A stretch of DNA of 64,000 nucleotides from Rhodococcus sp. (in: high G+C Gram-positive bacteria) (GCF_023264675.1 NZ_JAHFVG010000008.1:62001-126000), one strand, 5' to 3'. Shown: positions 55,270 through 63,939, counted from the first letter of the stretch. The notes: generated by a model not told the origin, from the sequence alone. Translations and numbers: made by a program.

Positions 55270-55953
55270 ATGATCTCTATCCGTAAAGTCATGGCCGCCA
55301 CCGCAATTGGTGCATTGACGCTCGTACCACTCGCCGCATGCTCCAGCGACGACTCGTCCAGCACAGCCAGCACCACGTCGGCAGCAGCTGCGACGACGGA
55401 AGCTATGCCGGAGCCTGCAGCCGAGGTCGACGATCTCAGCAACGGTGTCAGCACCGCCGTGGCACTCGATCCCGGATTCACCGGAGCATTGACGACCCTC
55501 GGCCTCACCCCCGGCGTCGTCGGAACCGCAACTCTCGCAGACGGTTCCATCAGCTTCCCGATCACGGGCGGCAACGTGAAGTACTGGGAGCCCGGCACGG
55601 TCGACCCGTACGTCCAGGGCGAGATCATGCACGACGGAAGCGGCCTGTCCCTCACTGCAGGTGAGACCGTCGTCGAGCTGACCGACTTCGACATCGATCC
55701 GGGCACATCGCTGCTGACCGGAACGGTCACCGTCAACGGTGCAGTCGCTGCCGAGGATGCAGTCCTCTTCGACCTCGACGGTCGCACCCTGAACCCGCTG
55801 GCAACCGGCCCCAACGGCACGGCCATCCTGCAGGGAACCCAGGTCAAGATCTCCGAGACCGCCGCAGGCCTGCTCAACGACACGTTCAAGACCGACGCTG
55901 TCACCCCCGGTCTGCTCGTCGGCGTTGCGACCATCACCGTCGCCACTGCCTGA
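55270..55953 (+). CDS. Lipoprotein of unknown function
   Basis: Protein of 227 aa with a lipobox ending at C24 (LAAC), an Ala/Ser/Thr/Glu-rich spacer to about residue 55, and a beta-rich domain. The domain contains PITGGNVKYWEPGTVDPYVQG and ends in alternating hydrophobic strands. It resembles periplasmic or cell-wall beta-sandwich lipoproteins of actinobacteria, possibly HtaA-like, but no family is assigned with confidence. A strong terminator follows, so it is a single-gene transcript. Confidence 0.8.
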   Translation: MISIRKVMAATAIGALTLVPLAACSSDDSSSTASTTSAAAATTEAMPEPAAEVDDLSNGVSTAVALDPGFTGALTTLGLTPGVVGTATLADGSISFPITGGNVKYWEPGTVDPYVQGEIMHDGSGLSLTAGETVVELTDFDIDPGTSLLTGTVTVNGAVAAEDAVLFDLDGRTLNPLATGPNGTAILQGTQVKISETAAGLLNDTFKTDAVTPGLLVGVATITVATA

Positions 55954-55962
55954 TGACCACCA

Positions 55963-56006
55963 CCGTCCGCGCGGGGTCACCTTTCGAGGTGGCCTCGCGC
56001 GGACGG
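55963..56006 (+). terminator. Strong terminator with TTCG tetraloop
   Basis: A 20-bp stem (55963-55982 with 55987-56006) containing only two G-T wobbles and closed by the very stable loop TTCG (55983-55986). It begins 10 bp after the lipoprotein stop and ends the transcript before the membrane-protein gene. Confidence 0.8.
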
Positions 56007-56038
56007 CTGCGTTGTAGCTACTCGCGTGGAGGCGCCCG

Positions 56039-56587
56039 ATGATCGGATCCCGGGTTCGCCTCCTGTTTGCCCGTCTCTACGGCGCACATCCACTGCACCT
56101 GCTGGCCATGTGTTTCGCCGCAGCTCTTGTGGGCTATACGGTCTACGTGGCCGGCATCGATACTCTGTGGAATCGCACTGTCTGGTGGCAATCGATCGCC
56201 GTGTGGTTCGCAGGCGCCGTCGTCGCACACGATCTTTTTCTCTTCCCGCTCTATGCGCTGGCCGACCGATCTCTGACCTCGGGCCTGAATGCGGTTCGTG
56301 GCCGCGCACCCCGAATCGCGTGGACGATCTCACCGCTGAACTATCTACGGATTCCCCTCATGGGCACGGCACTCACGTTCGTCGTGTTCTTCCCGGGAAT
56401 CATCTCCCAGGGCTCGCAAAGCTACACCACCGCAACCGGATTGACGCAAGAACCGTTCCTCGGCCGCTGGCTCGCGTTGACCGCCGCCCTGTTCGGCGTC
56501 AGCGCTCTTGCGTACGCACTCCGAATCGCGCGCTCCGTTCGTTCGGGCACACCACGTCGTAACGAGACCTTCAGGAGACCAGCGTGA
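56039..56587 (+). CDS. Hypothetical membrane protein
   Basis: Protein of 182 aa with four predicted helices (about residues 18-38, 48-70, 98-120 and 142-162) and conserved-looking loop residues (VAHDLFLFPLYALAD). GGAGG lies 7 nt before the ATG. Its stop overlaps the methyltransferase GTG (GTGA), so it is co-translated with that gene. No family was recognised. Confidence 0.75.
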   Translation: MIGSRVRLLFARLYGAHPLHLLAMCFAAALVGYTVYVAGIDTLWNRTVWWQSIAVWFAGAVVAHDLFLFPLYALADRSLTSGLNAVRGRAPRIAWTISPLNYLRIPLMGTALTFVVFFPGIISQGSQSYTTATGLTQEPFLGRWLALTAALFGVSALAYALRIARSVRSGTPRRNETFRRPA

Positions 56588-57249
56588 CCGTGACGGCTGA
56601 CGAGCTCTTTCGCCGGGCATCCACCGGCCTCCCCTGTTGGATGGGACGATCCGACGGCACCCGTGACCCCCTGCCCACCGCCCGCTGGATGGGCGGCGCC
56701 GCATCGAGCATCGAAGACCGCGACGCCGACAACCGCATGATCAGCCAGTGCGCAGGGCCGACACTCGATCTCGGATGCGGTCCAGGCCGTCTCACCGAAG
56801 GCCTTGCCCGACGCGGCATCTCTGCTCTGGGCGTCGACACCTCGCGTGAGGCCGTCGACCTGACCGTCAACCGAGGCGGACGAGCCGTACTCCGCGACCT
56901 GTTCGACCCCCTGCCCAACGCAGGCGAATGGGAATGCGTTCTGCTGGCCGACGGAAACATCGGCATCGGCGGGGATCCGGTGCGCCTGTTGCGGCGTGCG
57001 GCCGAACTGCTCCGACCCGACGGTGTGGTGATCGCCGAGGTCGATTCGCCCGGCGACGCACGTGTTCGGCAACAGACCGTACGCTGGGAGACCGATACGA
57101 CGGTCGGCGACTGGTTCGCGTGGGCCAGCGTCAGCGCCACGGCGACAACAGGTCTCGCACAGGCGGCCGGGTTGACCGTCGTCGACATCGCCCCTGCTCA
57201 CGGCCGCTACTTCGCGTACATGCGCTCCGCACCCGTACGTGAGACGTGA
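56584..57249 (+). CDS. Class I SAM-dependent methyltransferase
   Basis: Protein of 221 aa. The SAM-binding motif I is LDLGCGPGRLTEGLA (residues 61-75), with the acidic end of strand 2 in GVDTS and motif IV in LLADGNIG. The substrate is unknown. It is coupled to the membrane protein upstream and is convergent with the GT-C-like membrane protein at 57269. A role in methylating a lipid or glycan of this block is possible. Confidence 0.85.
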   Translation: MTVTADELFRRASTGLPCWMGRSDGTRDPLPTARWMGGAASSIEDRDADNRMISQCAGPTLDLGCGPGRLTEGLARRGISALGVDTSREAVDLTVNRGGRAVLRDLFDPLPNAGEWECVLLADGNIGIGGDPVRLLRRAAELLRPDGVVIAEVDSPGDARVRQQTVRWETDTTVGDWFAWASVSATATTGLAQAAGLTVVDIAPAHGRYFAYMRSAPVRET

Positions 57250-57268
57250 GGCCCGCTCGCCGCTACGA

Positions 57269-58594
57269 CTACCAATTGGTGAACAGCAGATGATTGATCG
57301 CGAGTGCCGCGAGAACCTGCAGCGCCAACCAGAACTTGTGAGTTCGCTTCGGCAGAACCGCAGGCGCGAGCAGCATCCACAGTGCGAACGGCAGCCAGAT
57401 CCTTTCGGTCTCGGCTTTGCTCAACTGGCTGAGATCCGCCATCACGACAGCGGCCAGCGCGGCAACGACCAACAAATTGACCGGCGCCACCCGCGTGACG
57501 ATGCGCGGAAACGCAGCAGGCACGGCGATACCGAGCGCACAGAACAGCGCTGCGATGTTGGCCCAGCCCCAATACGCGAACGGCCGATCCGTCGCGATGC
57601 CCTGGTAGTAGCGTTCCTGCACGAGTTGGTAGCCGTCGAACCACCAGAATCCGTACGCGGTGAAGACTGCGGCGACGGCGAGAGCGCCCACGACGGCACC
57701 GATCAGTGGCCACGCCGTCCGCGCCGCGATCAGGACCGCGAGTGCAGGCAGGCCCATCAGCACGAGTCCGTAATTGAGATAGATACCGAACCCGAGCAGC
57801 ACACCCGCCCCGATCGAGGCAGGCCACAGGTACTTCTTCGTGGAGATTGCGAGCAGCGCGACGCCCCACCCCACAACTCCGGTGTAGAACGCATCCGCCG
57901 ACACCCCGAGCCAGATCGCGGCAGGAGCCAGAGCCGCGAACGGTGCAGCCCGACGGGCCATCGTCTCGTCGCCGAGGGCACGTACCGCCACGATCACGGC
58001 GACGGCCGCGCTGGTTCCGACGAACACGCACAGCGCGGCGGCCCACGCACCGCCGCTCAGCCCGAGCCGATCGAGCCACACGAACGTCAGCAGTGCACCG
58101 GGAGGATGCCCGGACACATGCGTCGTCCAGGAGTCGGCCTGGAAGTCGAGAATTCGATCCGAGAATCCACGCAACGTCGCCGGAATGTCCGTGATGCCGG
58201 GGACCTCATGCAAGTACTCGTCGGTGGAGGCGAGCCTGGTGGCGAAACCCCGCCGCCAGCCGTCGATCATCGCCAACGACATCGTCCACGCACCCGACGT
58301 CGCCCAGGTCGCGAGCAGGAGCCAGCGCCAGGACAGTCGTCGGGCGATCTCTGGACCCCACAGGACGCCGCAGACGGCAATCAGGATTGCGAACGGCGTG
58401 CCCCAGCCGACGTGAACGTCACGGAATCCGAAAAGCGGTGCAGCGTCCGCAAAATCGCGTACCTGCTGCGGAGTCCGGTTGATGATCGGAGTGATCAGTT
58501 CGTTTCCCATGTACGGGACCGCGAATGCCACCGCCACGAGCGCGACTGCAAGCACAGCTGCGACGGATTCTCTCCAGTACCGGATAGCGTTCAC
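57269..58594 (-). CDS. Integral membrane protein, Rv0541c-like (GT-C-like)
   Basis: Protein of 441 aa with about eleven to twelve helices. A first external loop (HEVPGITDIPATLRGFSDRI to SGHPPGALL) carries the Asp/His/Pro pattern seen in GT-C glycosyltransferases that use polyprenyl-phosphate sugars. Its place beside the MTA phosphorylase, epimerase, GT2 and DUF2064 genes matches M. tuberculosis Rv0541c, an uncharacterised membrane protein near Rv0535-Rv0540. The GT2 enzyme could supply its polyprenyl-phosphate sugar donor; this is an inference. Confidence 0.82.
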   Translation of the reverse strand: MNAIRYWRESVAAVLAVALVAVAFAVPYMGNELITPIINRTPQQVRDFADAAPLFGFRDVHVGWGTPFAILIAVCGVLWGPEIARRLSWRWLLLATWATSGAWTMSLAMIDGWRRGFATRLASTDEYLHEVPGITDIPATLRGFSDRILDFQADSWTTHVSGHPPGALLTFVWLDRLGLSGGAWAAALCVFVGTSAAVAVIVAVRALGDETMARRAAPFAALAPAAIWLGVSADAFYTGVVGWGVALLAISTKKYLWPASIGAGVLLGFGIYLNYGLVLMGLPALAVLIAARTAWPLIGAVVGALAVAAVFTAYGFWWFDGYQLVQERYYQGIATDRPFAYWGWANIAALFCALGIAVPAAFPRIVTRVAPVNLLVVAALAAVVMADLSQLSKAETERIWLPFALWMLLAPAVLPKRTHKFWLALQVLAALAINHLLFTNW

Positions 58595-58689
58595 CTAACG
58601 TTGGGCGTTTGTCGTTGCGCTCAGCATAGAAGGCTCAGGAGTGGAAGCCTGCGGAACGACCCGGGGCTTCGGGACGGAAGAGTGGAATC

Positions 58690-59481
58690 ATGACAGCACA
58701 TCACCGAGCCGACATCGCCGTGATCGGCGGCAGCGGCTTCTACTCGTTCTTCGGCGACGACGCGGACAGTGTCGAGATGGAGACTCCGTACGGCGCGACG
58801 AGCGGGCCCATCACCATCGGCGATGTGGGTGGCAGGTCCGTCGCATTTCTGCCGCGGCACGGAGCGCATCACGAGTACTCACCGCACACGTTGCCGTACC
58901 GAGCGAACATGTGGGCATTGCGGATGCTGGGAGTGCAGCGTGTTTTCGCCCCGTGTGCCGTCGGCAGTCTCGTCCCGGAGTTCGGTCCAGGAACCATCGT
59001 CGTGCCCGATCAGCTGGTCGACCGCACCAGTGGGCGGGTGCAGACGTACTTCGACAAGGGCGGCGTGCACGTCGAGTTCGCGGATCCCTACTGCGCCGAC
59101 CTTCGCGTCGCGGCCGTTCAGGAGGGTGTGGTCGACGGCGGAACGATGGTGGTGGTCGAAGGCCCTCGGTTCTCCACCCGCGCCGAGAGTCAGTGGTTCG
59201 CCCGACAGGGCTGGACTCTGGTGAACATGACCGGCCATCCCGAGGCCGTGCTGGCCCGCGAACTCGAGCTCTGCTACGTTCCGATCGCGCTCGTCACCGA
59301 TCTCGACGCCGGAATCGAAGCGGGACAAGGTGTTCGCGCCGTCGACGTCTTCGCCGAGTTCCAGAAGAACATCGAGCCGCTCAAGACTCTGGTTCGCGGA
59401 GCAATCGGTTCTGCGCTGATGGGGCCGTGCGAGTCGTGCCACGTCCACGCCGGTGTCGACCTGCCGATCGAGCTACCATGA
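58690..59481 (+). CDS. mtnP: S-methyl-5'-thioadenosine phosphorylase
   Basis: Purine nucleoside phosphorylase-type enzyme of 263 aa that splits methylthioadenosine to adenine and methylthioribose-1-phosphate. Motifs: GGSGFYSF, the phosphate-binding RHGAHHEYSPH, and NMTGHPEAVLARE in the nucleoside site. It corresponds to Rv0535. It overlaps the epimerase gene by 4 bp. Production of MTA by SAM-dependent enzymes links it loosely to sulfur recycling. Confidence 0.93.
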   Translation: MTAHHRADIAVIGGSGFYSFFGDDADSVEMETPYGATSGPITIGDVGGRSVAFLPRHGAHHEYSPHTLPYRANMWALRMLGVQRVFAPCAVGSLVPEFGPGTIVVPDQLVDRTSGRVQTYFDKGGVHVEFADPYCADLRVAAVQEGVVDGGTMVVVEGPRFSTRAESQWFARQGWTLVNMTGHPEAVLARELELCYVPIALVTDLDAGIEAGQGVRAVDVFAEFQKNIEPLKTLVRGAIGSALMGPCESCHVHAGVDLPIELP

Positions 59482-60524
59482 CACGCGTACTCCTCACCGG
59501 TGCAGCCGGTTTCATCGGCGGCCACATACTGTCGGCGTTGCAGGGTCACGACGTCGTGGCGATCGATGCACTGCTCGCCTCGGCCCACGGCAGCACCGGG
59601 CACGTCGAGGGTGTCGACGAGGTGGATGTTCGCGATCACGATGCTCTCGTAGCTCGGTTGGCCGGGGTGGACGTGGTCTGCCATCAGGCTGCCGTCGTCG
59701 GCGCAGGCGTCGACTCGGCCGACGCCCCCGCCTATGCGAGCCACAACGACTACGGCACAGCAGTTCTGCTCTCGGCAATGGCCGAGGCCGGCTGCACGCG
59801 CCTGGTGTTGGCGTCGTCGATGGTGGTCTACGGCGAGGGAAAGTACCGCAACTCCGCCGGCGACATCGTGACTCCCGGCCCGCGAACCTCGCTGGACGAG
59901 GGCATCTTCGACAACGTCGATCCGGGCACCGGCGAGATTCTCGATTGGGCCCTCGTGGAGGAGGATTCGCGATTGCAGCCCCGAAGTACCTATGCGGCGA
60001 GCAAGTTGGCCCAGGAAAACTACGCTCTCGCATGGTCTCTCGCGACGGGAGGTTCGGTGACGGCACTGCGCTACCACAACGTGTACGGGCCGAACATGCC
60101 GAGAAACACTCCGTATTCAGGGGTGGCGGCGATGTTCAGGTCGTCGCTGGAGGCGGGGAAAGCGCCCCGAGTATACGAGGACGGCAACCAAGCGCGAGAC
60201 TTCGTTCACGTCACCGATGTGGCCGCCGCGAACGTACTCTCCATCGACGCTGCCCTCCCGGGATTCACCGCACTCAACGTGTCCTCGGGCCAGCCGATCA
60301 CCATCGGTGAGGTCGCGGACGCGCTGGCGAAAGCCTGCGGCGGACCCTCGCCCGAGATCACAGGCCAATACCGCTCCGGCGACGTCAGGCACATCGTCGC
60401 CAGCCCTGCGCTCGCGCGCACCGAAATCGGCTTCACGGCGTCGATCTCACCGGCCGACGGTCTCCGAGAATTTGCGACGGCTCCACTGCGCGACGCCGAA
60501 GGCACCGGGGCGCCGCGTGTCTGA
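59478..60524 (+). CDS. NAD-dependent epimerase (GalE3/Rv0536-like)
   Basis: Extended SDR of 348 aa. Rossmann motif TGAAGFIGG (residues 7-15), catalytic Ser in LASSMVVYGEG, and Y-x3-K in STYAASKLAQENY. The C-terminal substrate domain has the block RYHNVYGPNMPRNTPYSG. It corresponds to galE3 (Rv0536) by order and similarity. It overlaps the MTA phosphorylase and, by 8 bp, the GT2 gene. It probably makes the sugar nucleotide used by that transferase. Confidence 0.9.
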   Translation: MTRVLLTGAAGFIGGHILSALQGHDVVAIDALLASAHGSTGHVEGVDEVDVRDHDALVARLAGVDVVCHQAAVVGAGVDSADAPAYASHNDYGTAVLLSAMAEAGCTRLVLASSMVVYGEGKYRNSAGDIVTPGPRTSLDEGIFDNVDPGTGEILDWALVEEDSRLQPRSTYAASKLAQENYALAWSLATGGSVTALRYHNVYGPNMPRNTPYSGVAAMFRSSLEAGKAPRVYEDGNQARDFVHVTDVAAANVLSIDAALPGFTALNVSSGQPITIGEVADALAKACGGPSPEITGQYRSGDVRHIVASPALARTEIGFTASISPADGLREFATAPLRDAEGTGAPRV

Positions 60525-61152
60525 GGTGACGGTGGTCATTCCCTGCATGAACGAGGCCGGGTCGCTTCCCGGCGTTCTCGCTCGGGTACCCACCGGGTAT
60601 CGAGTGATCGTCGTCGACAACAACTCGACCGACGAGACGGCGAAGGTTGCCGAAGCAGGTGGAGCCACCGTGGTTCGAGAGAAGGTACCCGGCTACGGGT
60701 CCGCTGTGCACGCCGGCGTTCTGGCCGCGGACACCGACGTGATCTGCGTGCTCGACGGCGACGGCTCCATGGACCCCCAGGATCTGCCTGCGTTGGTCGC
60801 CGCGCTCGACGGCGCGGATCTCGCAGTCGGCCGGCGAGCGCGCGGCAACTCCCCGCTCCACGCGCGGCTGGGCAACGCTCTACTTTCGCTACGACTTCGA
60901 ACGAAATACAAACTGCCCGTTCATGACCTGGGTGCAGTCCGGGCGGTCAGGCGACAGGCGTTGATCGACCTCGACGTCACCGACCGGCGCTCGGGCTACC
61001 CGCTGCAACTGCTCGTCCTCGCCTCAGCCGCAGGATGGACGGTGACCGAACTGCCGGTCACCTACTCACCGCGCACAGCCGGAACCTCGAAGGTATCCGG
61101 ATCGGTCAAGGGCACCATCGTCGCCGTCCGAGACTTCTGGAAGGTGTTGTAA
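60517..61152 (+). CDS. GT2 family glycosyltransferase (polyprenyl-phosphate sugar synthase-like, Rv0539-like)
   Basis: Protein of 211 aa of the DPM1/dolichyl-phosphate sugar synthase type without a membrane domain. The nucleotide-sugar site is VVIPCMNEAGSLPGVL and VVDNNSTDETAKVA; the metal motif D-x-D is in LDGDGSMDP; the acceptor side has QALIDLDVTDRRSGYPLQLL. The GTG at 60517 overlaps the epimerase end; a GTG at 60526 is an alternative. It probably charges polyprenyl phosphate with a sugar for the membrane protein at 57269. Confidence 0.88.
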   Translation: MSEVTVVIPCMNEAGSLPGVLARVPTGYRVIVVDNNSTDETAKVAEAGGATVVREKVPGYGSAVHAGVLAADTDVICVLDGDGSMDPQDLPALVAALDGADLAVGRRARGNSPLHARLGNALLSLRLRTKYKLPVHDLGAVRAVRRQALIDLDVTDRRSGYPLQLLVLASAAGWTVTELPVTYSPRTAGTSKVSGSVKGTIVAVRDFWKVL

Positions 61153-61824
61153 GTGAAGGTCACCGCGCTCGTCGTCGCCAAGGCTCCGGTCCCCGGACTC
61201 GCCAAGACCCGTCTCGCCAAGACCCTGGGAATCGACGCCGCCGCGGACATCGCCGCCGCCGCACTACTCGACACCCTCGACGCCGTGTCGGCCGCCGACT
61301 TCGAGACGATTGTCGTCGCTGTCACCGGCGATCTCGAAAAGGCAAGCCGCCGCGAGGAACTGGAAGCGGCGCTGGCGTCGTACACCGTCGTTCGGCAGCG
61401 CGGAGAAGGCTTCGCCGAGAGGTTGGTCCACGCCCACTTCGATGCCGCGGGCGATCCGGTCTTCCAGATCGGGATGGATACACCCCAGGTGAGCGCCGAA
61501 CTGCTCGACCTCTCGGCGCGAAAGCTCACCGAACCTGGGCAATCGGTACTCGGCATGGCCGAGGACGGCGGGTGGTGGGCGCTCGGCATCCCCGACCCGG
61601 CGCTGGCGCAAGGTTTGCTTGACGTTCCGATGTCGCACCCCGACACCGGCGCGAACACCCTTGCCGCGCTTCGTGCATCGGGCGCCCGAGTCGCATCGCT
61701 ACCGGTCCTGCGCGACGTCGACCACGAGGACGACGTGCACGCGGTGGCCGAACTCTGTGCGCCTGCCAGCCGATTCCGAGCAGCAGCGCTTCGCTACGCC
61801 GATAAGCCCGTCCATGACGCATGA
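61153..61824 (+). CDS. DUF2064 family protein (Rv0540-like)
   Basis: Protein of 223 aa of the DUF2064 group, a GT-A-like fold related to glycosyltransferase/nucleotidyltransferase proteins. Conserved blocks: LVVAKAPVPGLAKTRLAK at the N terminus, QIGMDTPQVSAELL, and LGMAEDGGWWALG. The GTG begins immediately after the GT2 stop. It matches Rv0540 by position. In other bacteria related proteins are annotated with arsenosugar biosynthesis, but the role here is unknown. Confidence 0.87.
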   Translation: MKVTALVVAKAPVPGLAKTRLAKTLGIDAAADIAAAALLDTLDAVSAADFETIVVAVTGDLEKASRREELEAALASYTVVRQRGEGFAERLVHAHFDAAGDPVFQIGMDTPQVSAELLDLSARKLTEPGQSVLGMAEDGGWWALGIPDPALAQGLLDVPMSHPDTGANTLAALRASGARVASLPVLRDVDHEDDVHAVAELCAPASRFRAAALRYADKPVHDA

Positions 61825-61831
61825 TGGTTCG

Positions 61832-62344
61832 ATGACGTGGACATCACCGGCCGTCGACGTACCGAGCGGCCCCATGACCGGCAGCGACCGAGACATCTTG
61901 ATTCCGTATCTGGATGCCCAACGACACTCGCTGCTCAATATCTGCGCTGGGCTCACGGCCGAACAACTCGGCAGCCGTGTACTGGCACCGTCCAGATTGT
62001 CTCTTCAGGGGCTGGTTCGACATGCCGCGAAGGTCGAGCGAATCTGGTTTCGGATCCGCGTGGCCGGTGAGGACGTACCGAACCTGTACGGCGGTCCCGG
62101 CGACCCGACGGATTTCGAAGATGTCGATCCGACGAGGGCGCCGGAGGAAGTAGAGCAACTGCGCACCGAATGGGATCTGTGCAACGACGCCGTCCTCACG
62201 CTTCCCCTGGACCTCGAGTTTCTGTGGCGAGGTGAACCGATGTCGCTTCGAATGGTCTACGTCCATGTGATCGGCGAGTACGCGCGGCACAACGGTCACG
62301 CCGATCTGCTCCGCGAAAGCATCGACGGAACGACGGGTCGCTGA
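61832..62344 (+). CDS. DinB family (DUF664) protein
   Basis: Four-helix-bundle protein of 170 aa. The start MTWTSPAV and the segment LLNICAGLTAEQLGSRVLAPSRLSLQGLVRHAAKVERIWF are typical of actinobacterial DUF664/DinB proteins. The metal His positions are in VRHAAKVE and the C-terminal EYARHNGHADLLRE. Many family members act as metal-dependent thiol transferases with mycothiol or as maleylpyruvate-type isomerases; the substrate is unknown. An in-frame ATG at 61814 overlaps the DUF2064 end. Confidence 0.87.
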   Translation: MTWTSPAVDVPSGPMTGSDRDILIPYLDAQRHSLLNICAGLTAEQLGSRVLAPSRLSLQGLVRHAAKVERIWFRIRVAGEDVPNLYGGPGDPTDFEDVDPTRAPEEVEQLRTEWDLCNDAVLTLPLDLEFLWRGEPMSLRMVYVHVIGEYARHNGHADLLRESIDGTTGR

Positions 62345-62359
62345 CCGCAATAGTTCCGC

Positions 62360-62383
62360 AAACTCCCCCGAAAAGGGTAGTTT
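62360..62383 (+). promoter_or_regulatory. Inverted repeat over a leaderless -10 box
   Basis: AAACT-CCC and GGG-T-AGTTT form an inverted repeat (62360-62367 with 62375-62383) that overlaps TAGTTT (62378-62383), a TANNNT box 8 nt before the ATG of the HTH gene. The gene has no ribosome site at normal distance, so a leaderless transcript with self-regulation is likely. Confidence 0.45.
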
Positions 62384-62391
62384 AGGCACTT

Positions 62392-62808
62392 ATGGGGAAC
62401 GACTTCTATACCGCCGAACAGGTTGCCGAACTGCTGGGCCTGCACGTGCGCACGGTGCGCAACTACATCCAGGACGGGAGACTCCCCGCTGTCCGGATCG
62501 GTAAGCAATACCGCATCACCCCGGACGGCCTCAACGCCCTGACCGGTACCGGCACACCCGCCGACGCACCACGAATCGACGTCACGAGCATCGTCGACGT
62601 CGAGCACATCGACCCGAGTGCAGCCTCCCGAATGGCGACGTTCCTCTCCGCCTCGGCGATGGGCCGCACACCCGGCGCCCGACGCCTCAAGATCGACACT
62701 GCCTACGACGAGGCACACCTGACCCTCAAAGTCGTCGCCATCGGTGGGCCGGGTGATGTCGCGGAGATTCTCCGTCTGGTCGAGACGTTCGTGGAGGGAA
62801 GTCGATGA
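62392..62808 (+). CDS. Excisionase/MerR-type helix-turn-helix protein
   Basis: Protein of 138 aa. The N-terminal 55 residues are a HTH_17-type DNA-binding domain (YTAEQVAELLGLHVRTVRNYIQDGRLPAVRIGKQYRI). The rest is a small alpha/beta domain with VDVEHIDPSAASRMATFL and LKVVAIGGPGDVAEILRLV. No integrase or phage gene is near, so it is more likely a regulator than an excisionase. It overlaps the DUF4180 gene by 4 bp, and the two form a unit. Confidence 0.87.
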   Translation: MGNDFYTAEQVAELLGLHVRTVRNYIQDGRLPAVRIGKQYRITPDGLNALTGTGTPADAPRIDVTSIVDVEHIDPSAASRMATFLSASAMGRTPGARRLKIDTAYDEAHLTLKVVAIGGPGDVAEILRLVETFVEGSR

Positions 62809-63146
62809 CCATACTGTTCGTCGCCGAATCGGGTCCGCTGCTCGGCTCCGAAACCGATGCACTCGACATCGTCGGAGACGCGTACGGACGTGAAGCGGCC
62901 ATCGCGGTGGTGCCGGCAGCGCGGCTGCGCCCCGAGTTCTTCGATCTGAGCACCCGACTCGCAGGCGAATTCGTACAAAAGCTGGTGACCTACAGGATTC
63001 GATTGGTCATCGAGGGGGACATCACCCGATTCACCGAGGCCAGCGAGCCTCTCCGCGCATTCGTCGCCGAGTCCAATCGGGGCCGACACATATGGTTCGT
63101 TCCCGATCGGTTATCTCTCCAGGACCGTATTGCAACAATCCAATAG
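62805..63146 (+). CDS. DUF4180 family protein
   Basis: Protein of 113 aa with the DUF4180 core: DALDIVGDAYGREA, the segment RPEFFDLSTRLAGEFVQKLVTYRIRLVIEGDIT, and a final FVAESNRGRHIWFV. Function is not known in any organism I can name. The ATG overlaps the HTH gene (ATGA). The tight pairing suggests that the DUF4180 protein modulates the DNA-binding partner, or that the HTH protein regulates this pair alone. Confidence 0.88.
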   Translation: MTILFVAESGPLLGSETDALDIVGDAYGREAAIAVVPAARLRPEFFDLSTRLAGEFVQKLVTYRIRLVIEGDITRFTEASEPLRAFVAESNRGRHIWFVPDRLSLQDRIATIQ

Positions 63147-63191
63147 CCGCTTTCTCCGCTTTTTCACAGAACCAAGTGCTAGAAAAGACGT

Positions 63192-63353
63192 GTGAGCGGG
63201 GTACTGATAGGCGCAGCGATCTGGCTGGCGGTGGCACTGATGGTGGCCGTCGTGCTGGGTCGCGTGTCCAAGCGCGCCGACAGTGAAGAGCTCGGATCGA
63301 CGCTGCACTGGGACGCCAGCGAGATCGACGAAGCCGTTCAGCACGATCGCTAG
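63192..63353 (+). CDS. Small single-pass membrane protein (53 aa)
   Basis: A short frame from GTG 63192 to TAG 63353 encodes 53 residues. It has one hydrophobic helix (about residues 4-23, LIGAAIWLAVALMVAVVLG), then a basic turn (RVSKRAD) and an acidic tail ending DEAVQHDR. The charge pattern predicts the tail inside. The upstream ribosome site is weak. It lies 45 bp after DUF4180 and is convergent with the MarR gene, with 2 bp between. No homologue was recognised. Confidence 0.6.
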   Translation: MSGVLIGAAIWLAVALMVAVVLGRVSKRADSEELGSTLHWDASEIDEAVQHDR

Positions 63354-63355
63354 GA

Positions 63356-63790
63356 TCACTCGACCCGTTCGACGATCCCGATCATGATGGTCGACGCCTC
63401 GGCAAGCACCGTTCGCTGCGCTGGAGTGAGCGAACTCAATTGATCCGCCAGCACACGCTCACGTGCGGCGACATCCTCGGCAGCCACCCGAGCCCCTTCC
63501 TCGGTGAGGGTCAACACGACCTGGCGTCGATCGGTGGCATGCGGAACTCGCTCCAACAAACCCATCTCGACCAATGCGTGGGACGAGCGCGAGATCGACG
63601 GCGGTTTGATGCGTTCCCGCACCGCCAACTCGCCGGTGGTGAGCGGCCCTTCACGGAAGATGGTCGTCAGAATCGACAATTGTGCAACGGGAATTCGATC
63701 GCTCACGTGGCGCAATCTGAGCCTGCGCGTCAAACGCATGGCCGACACCGACAGGTCTCTGGCCAGGTGCGTGTCCGATTCCGAGCTCAC
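63356..63790 (-). CDS. MarR family transcriptional regulator
   Basis: Winged-helix regulator of 144 aa. The DNA-binding region is TTGELAVRERIKPPSISRSSHAL and the wing is RVPHATDRRQVVLTLT. N- and C-terminal helices form the dimer. It is unrelated in detail to the MarR protein at 6400. The gene upstream on the opposite strand begins at 63940, so the 149-bp gap may hold a shared divergent promoter. The ligand is unknown. Confidence 0.9.
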   Translation of the reverse strand: MSSESDTHLARDLSVSAMRLTRRLRLRHVSDRIPVAQLSILTTIFREGPLTTGELAVRERIKPPSISRSSHALVEMGLLERVPHATDRRQVVLTLTEEGARVAAEDVAARERVLADQLSSLTPAQRTVLAEASTIMIGIVERVE

Positions 63791-63939
63791 CCCAACAGGT
63801 TAGCGCGCCAAAGGTTCGATGTCGGACATCACCCTCGAGTCGCCGGATGGTTCATTCGTTCGGTCGCCTCGAGAAACAGCGGACGTGAGCTACAATTCCG
63901 GCGATTCGAAACCGCACGTCCGGAAACCTTGGGGGCTTC

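Noticed and set aside
62392..62808. Phage excisionase
   Set aside because: The HTH resembles excisionases, but there is no integrase, att site or other phage gene nearby, and the partner is DUF4180.
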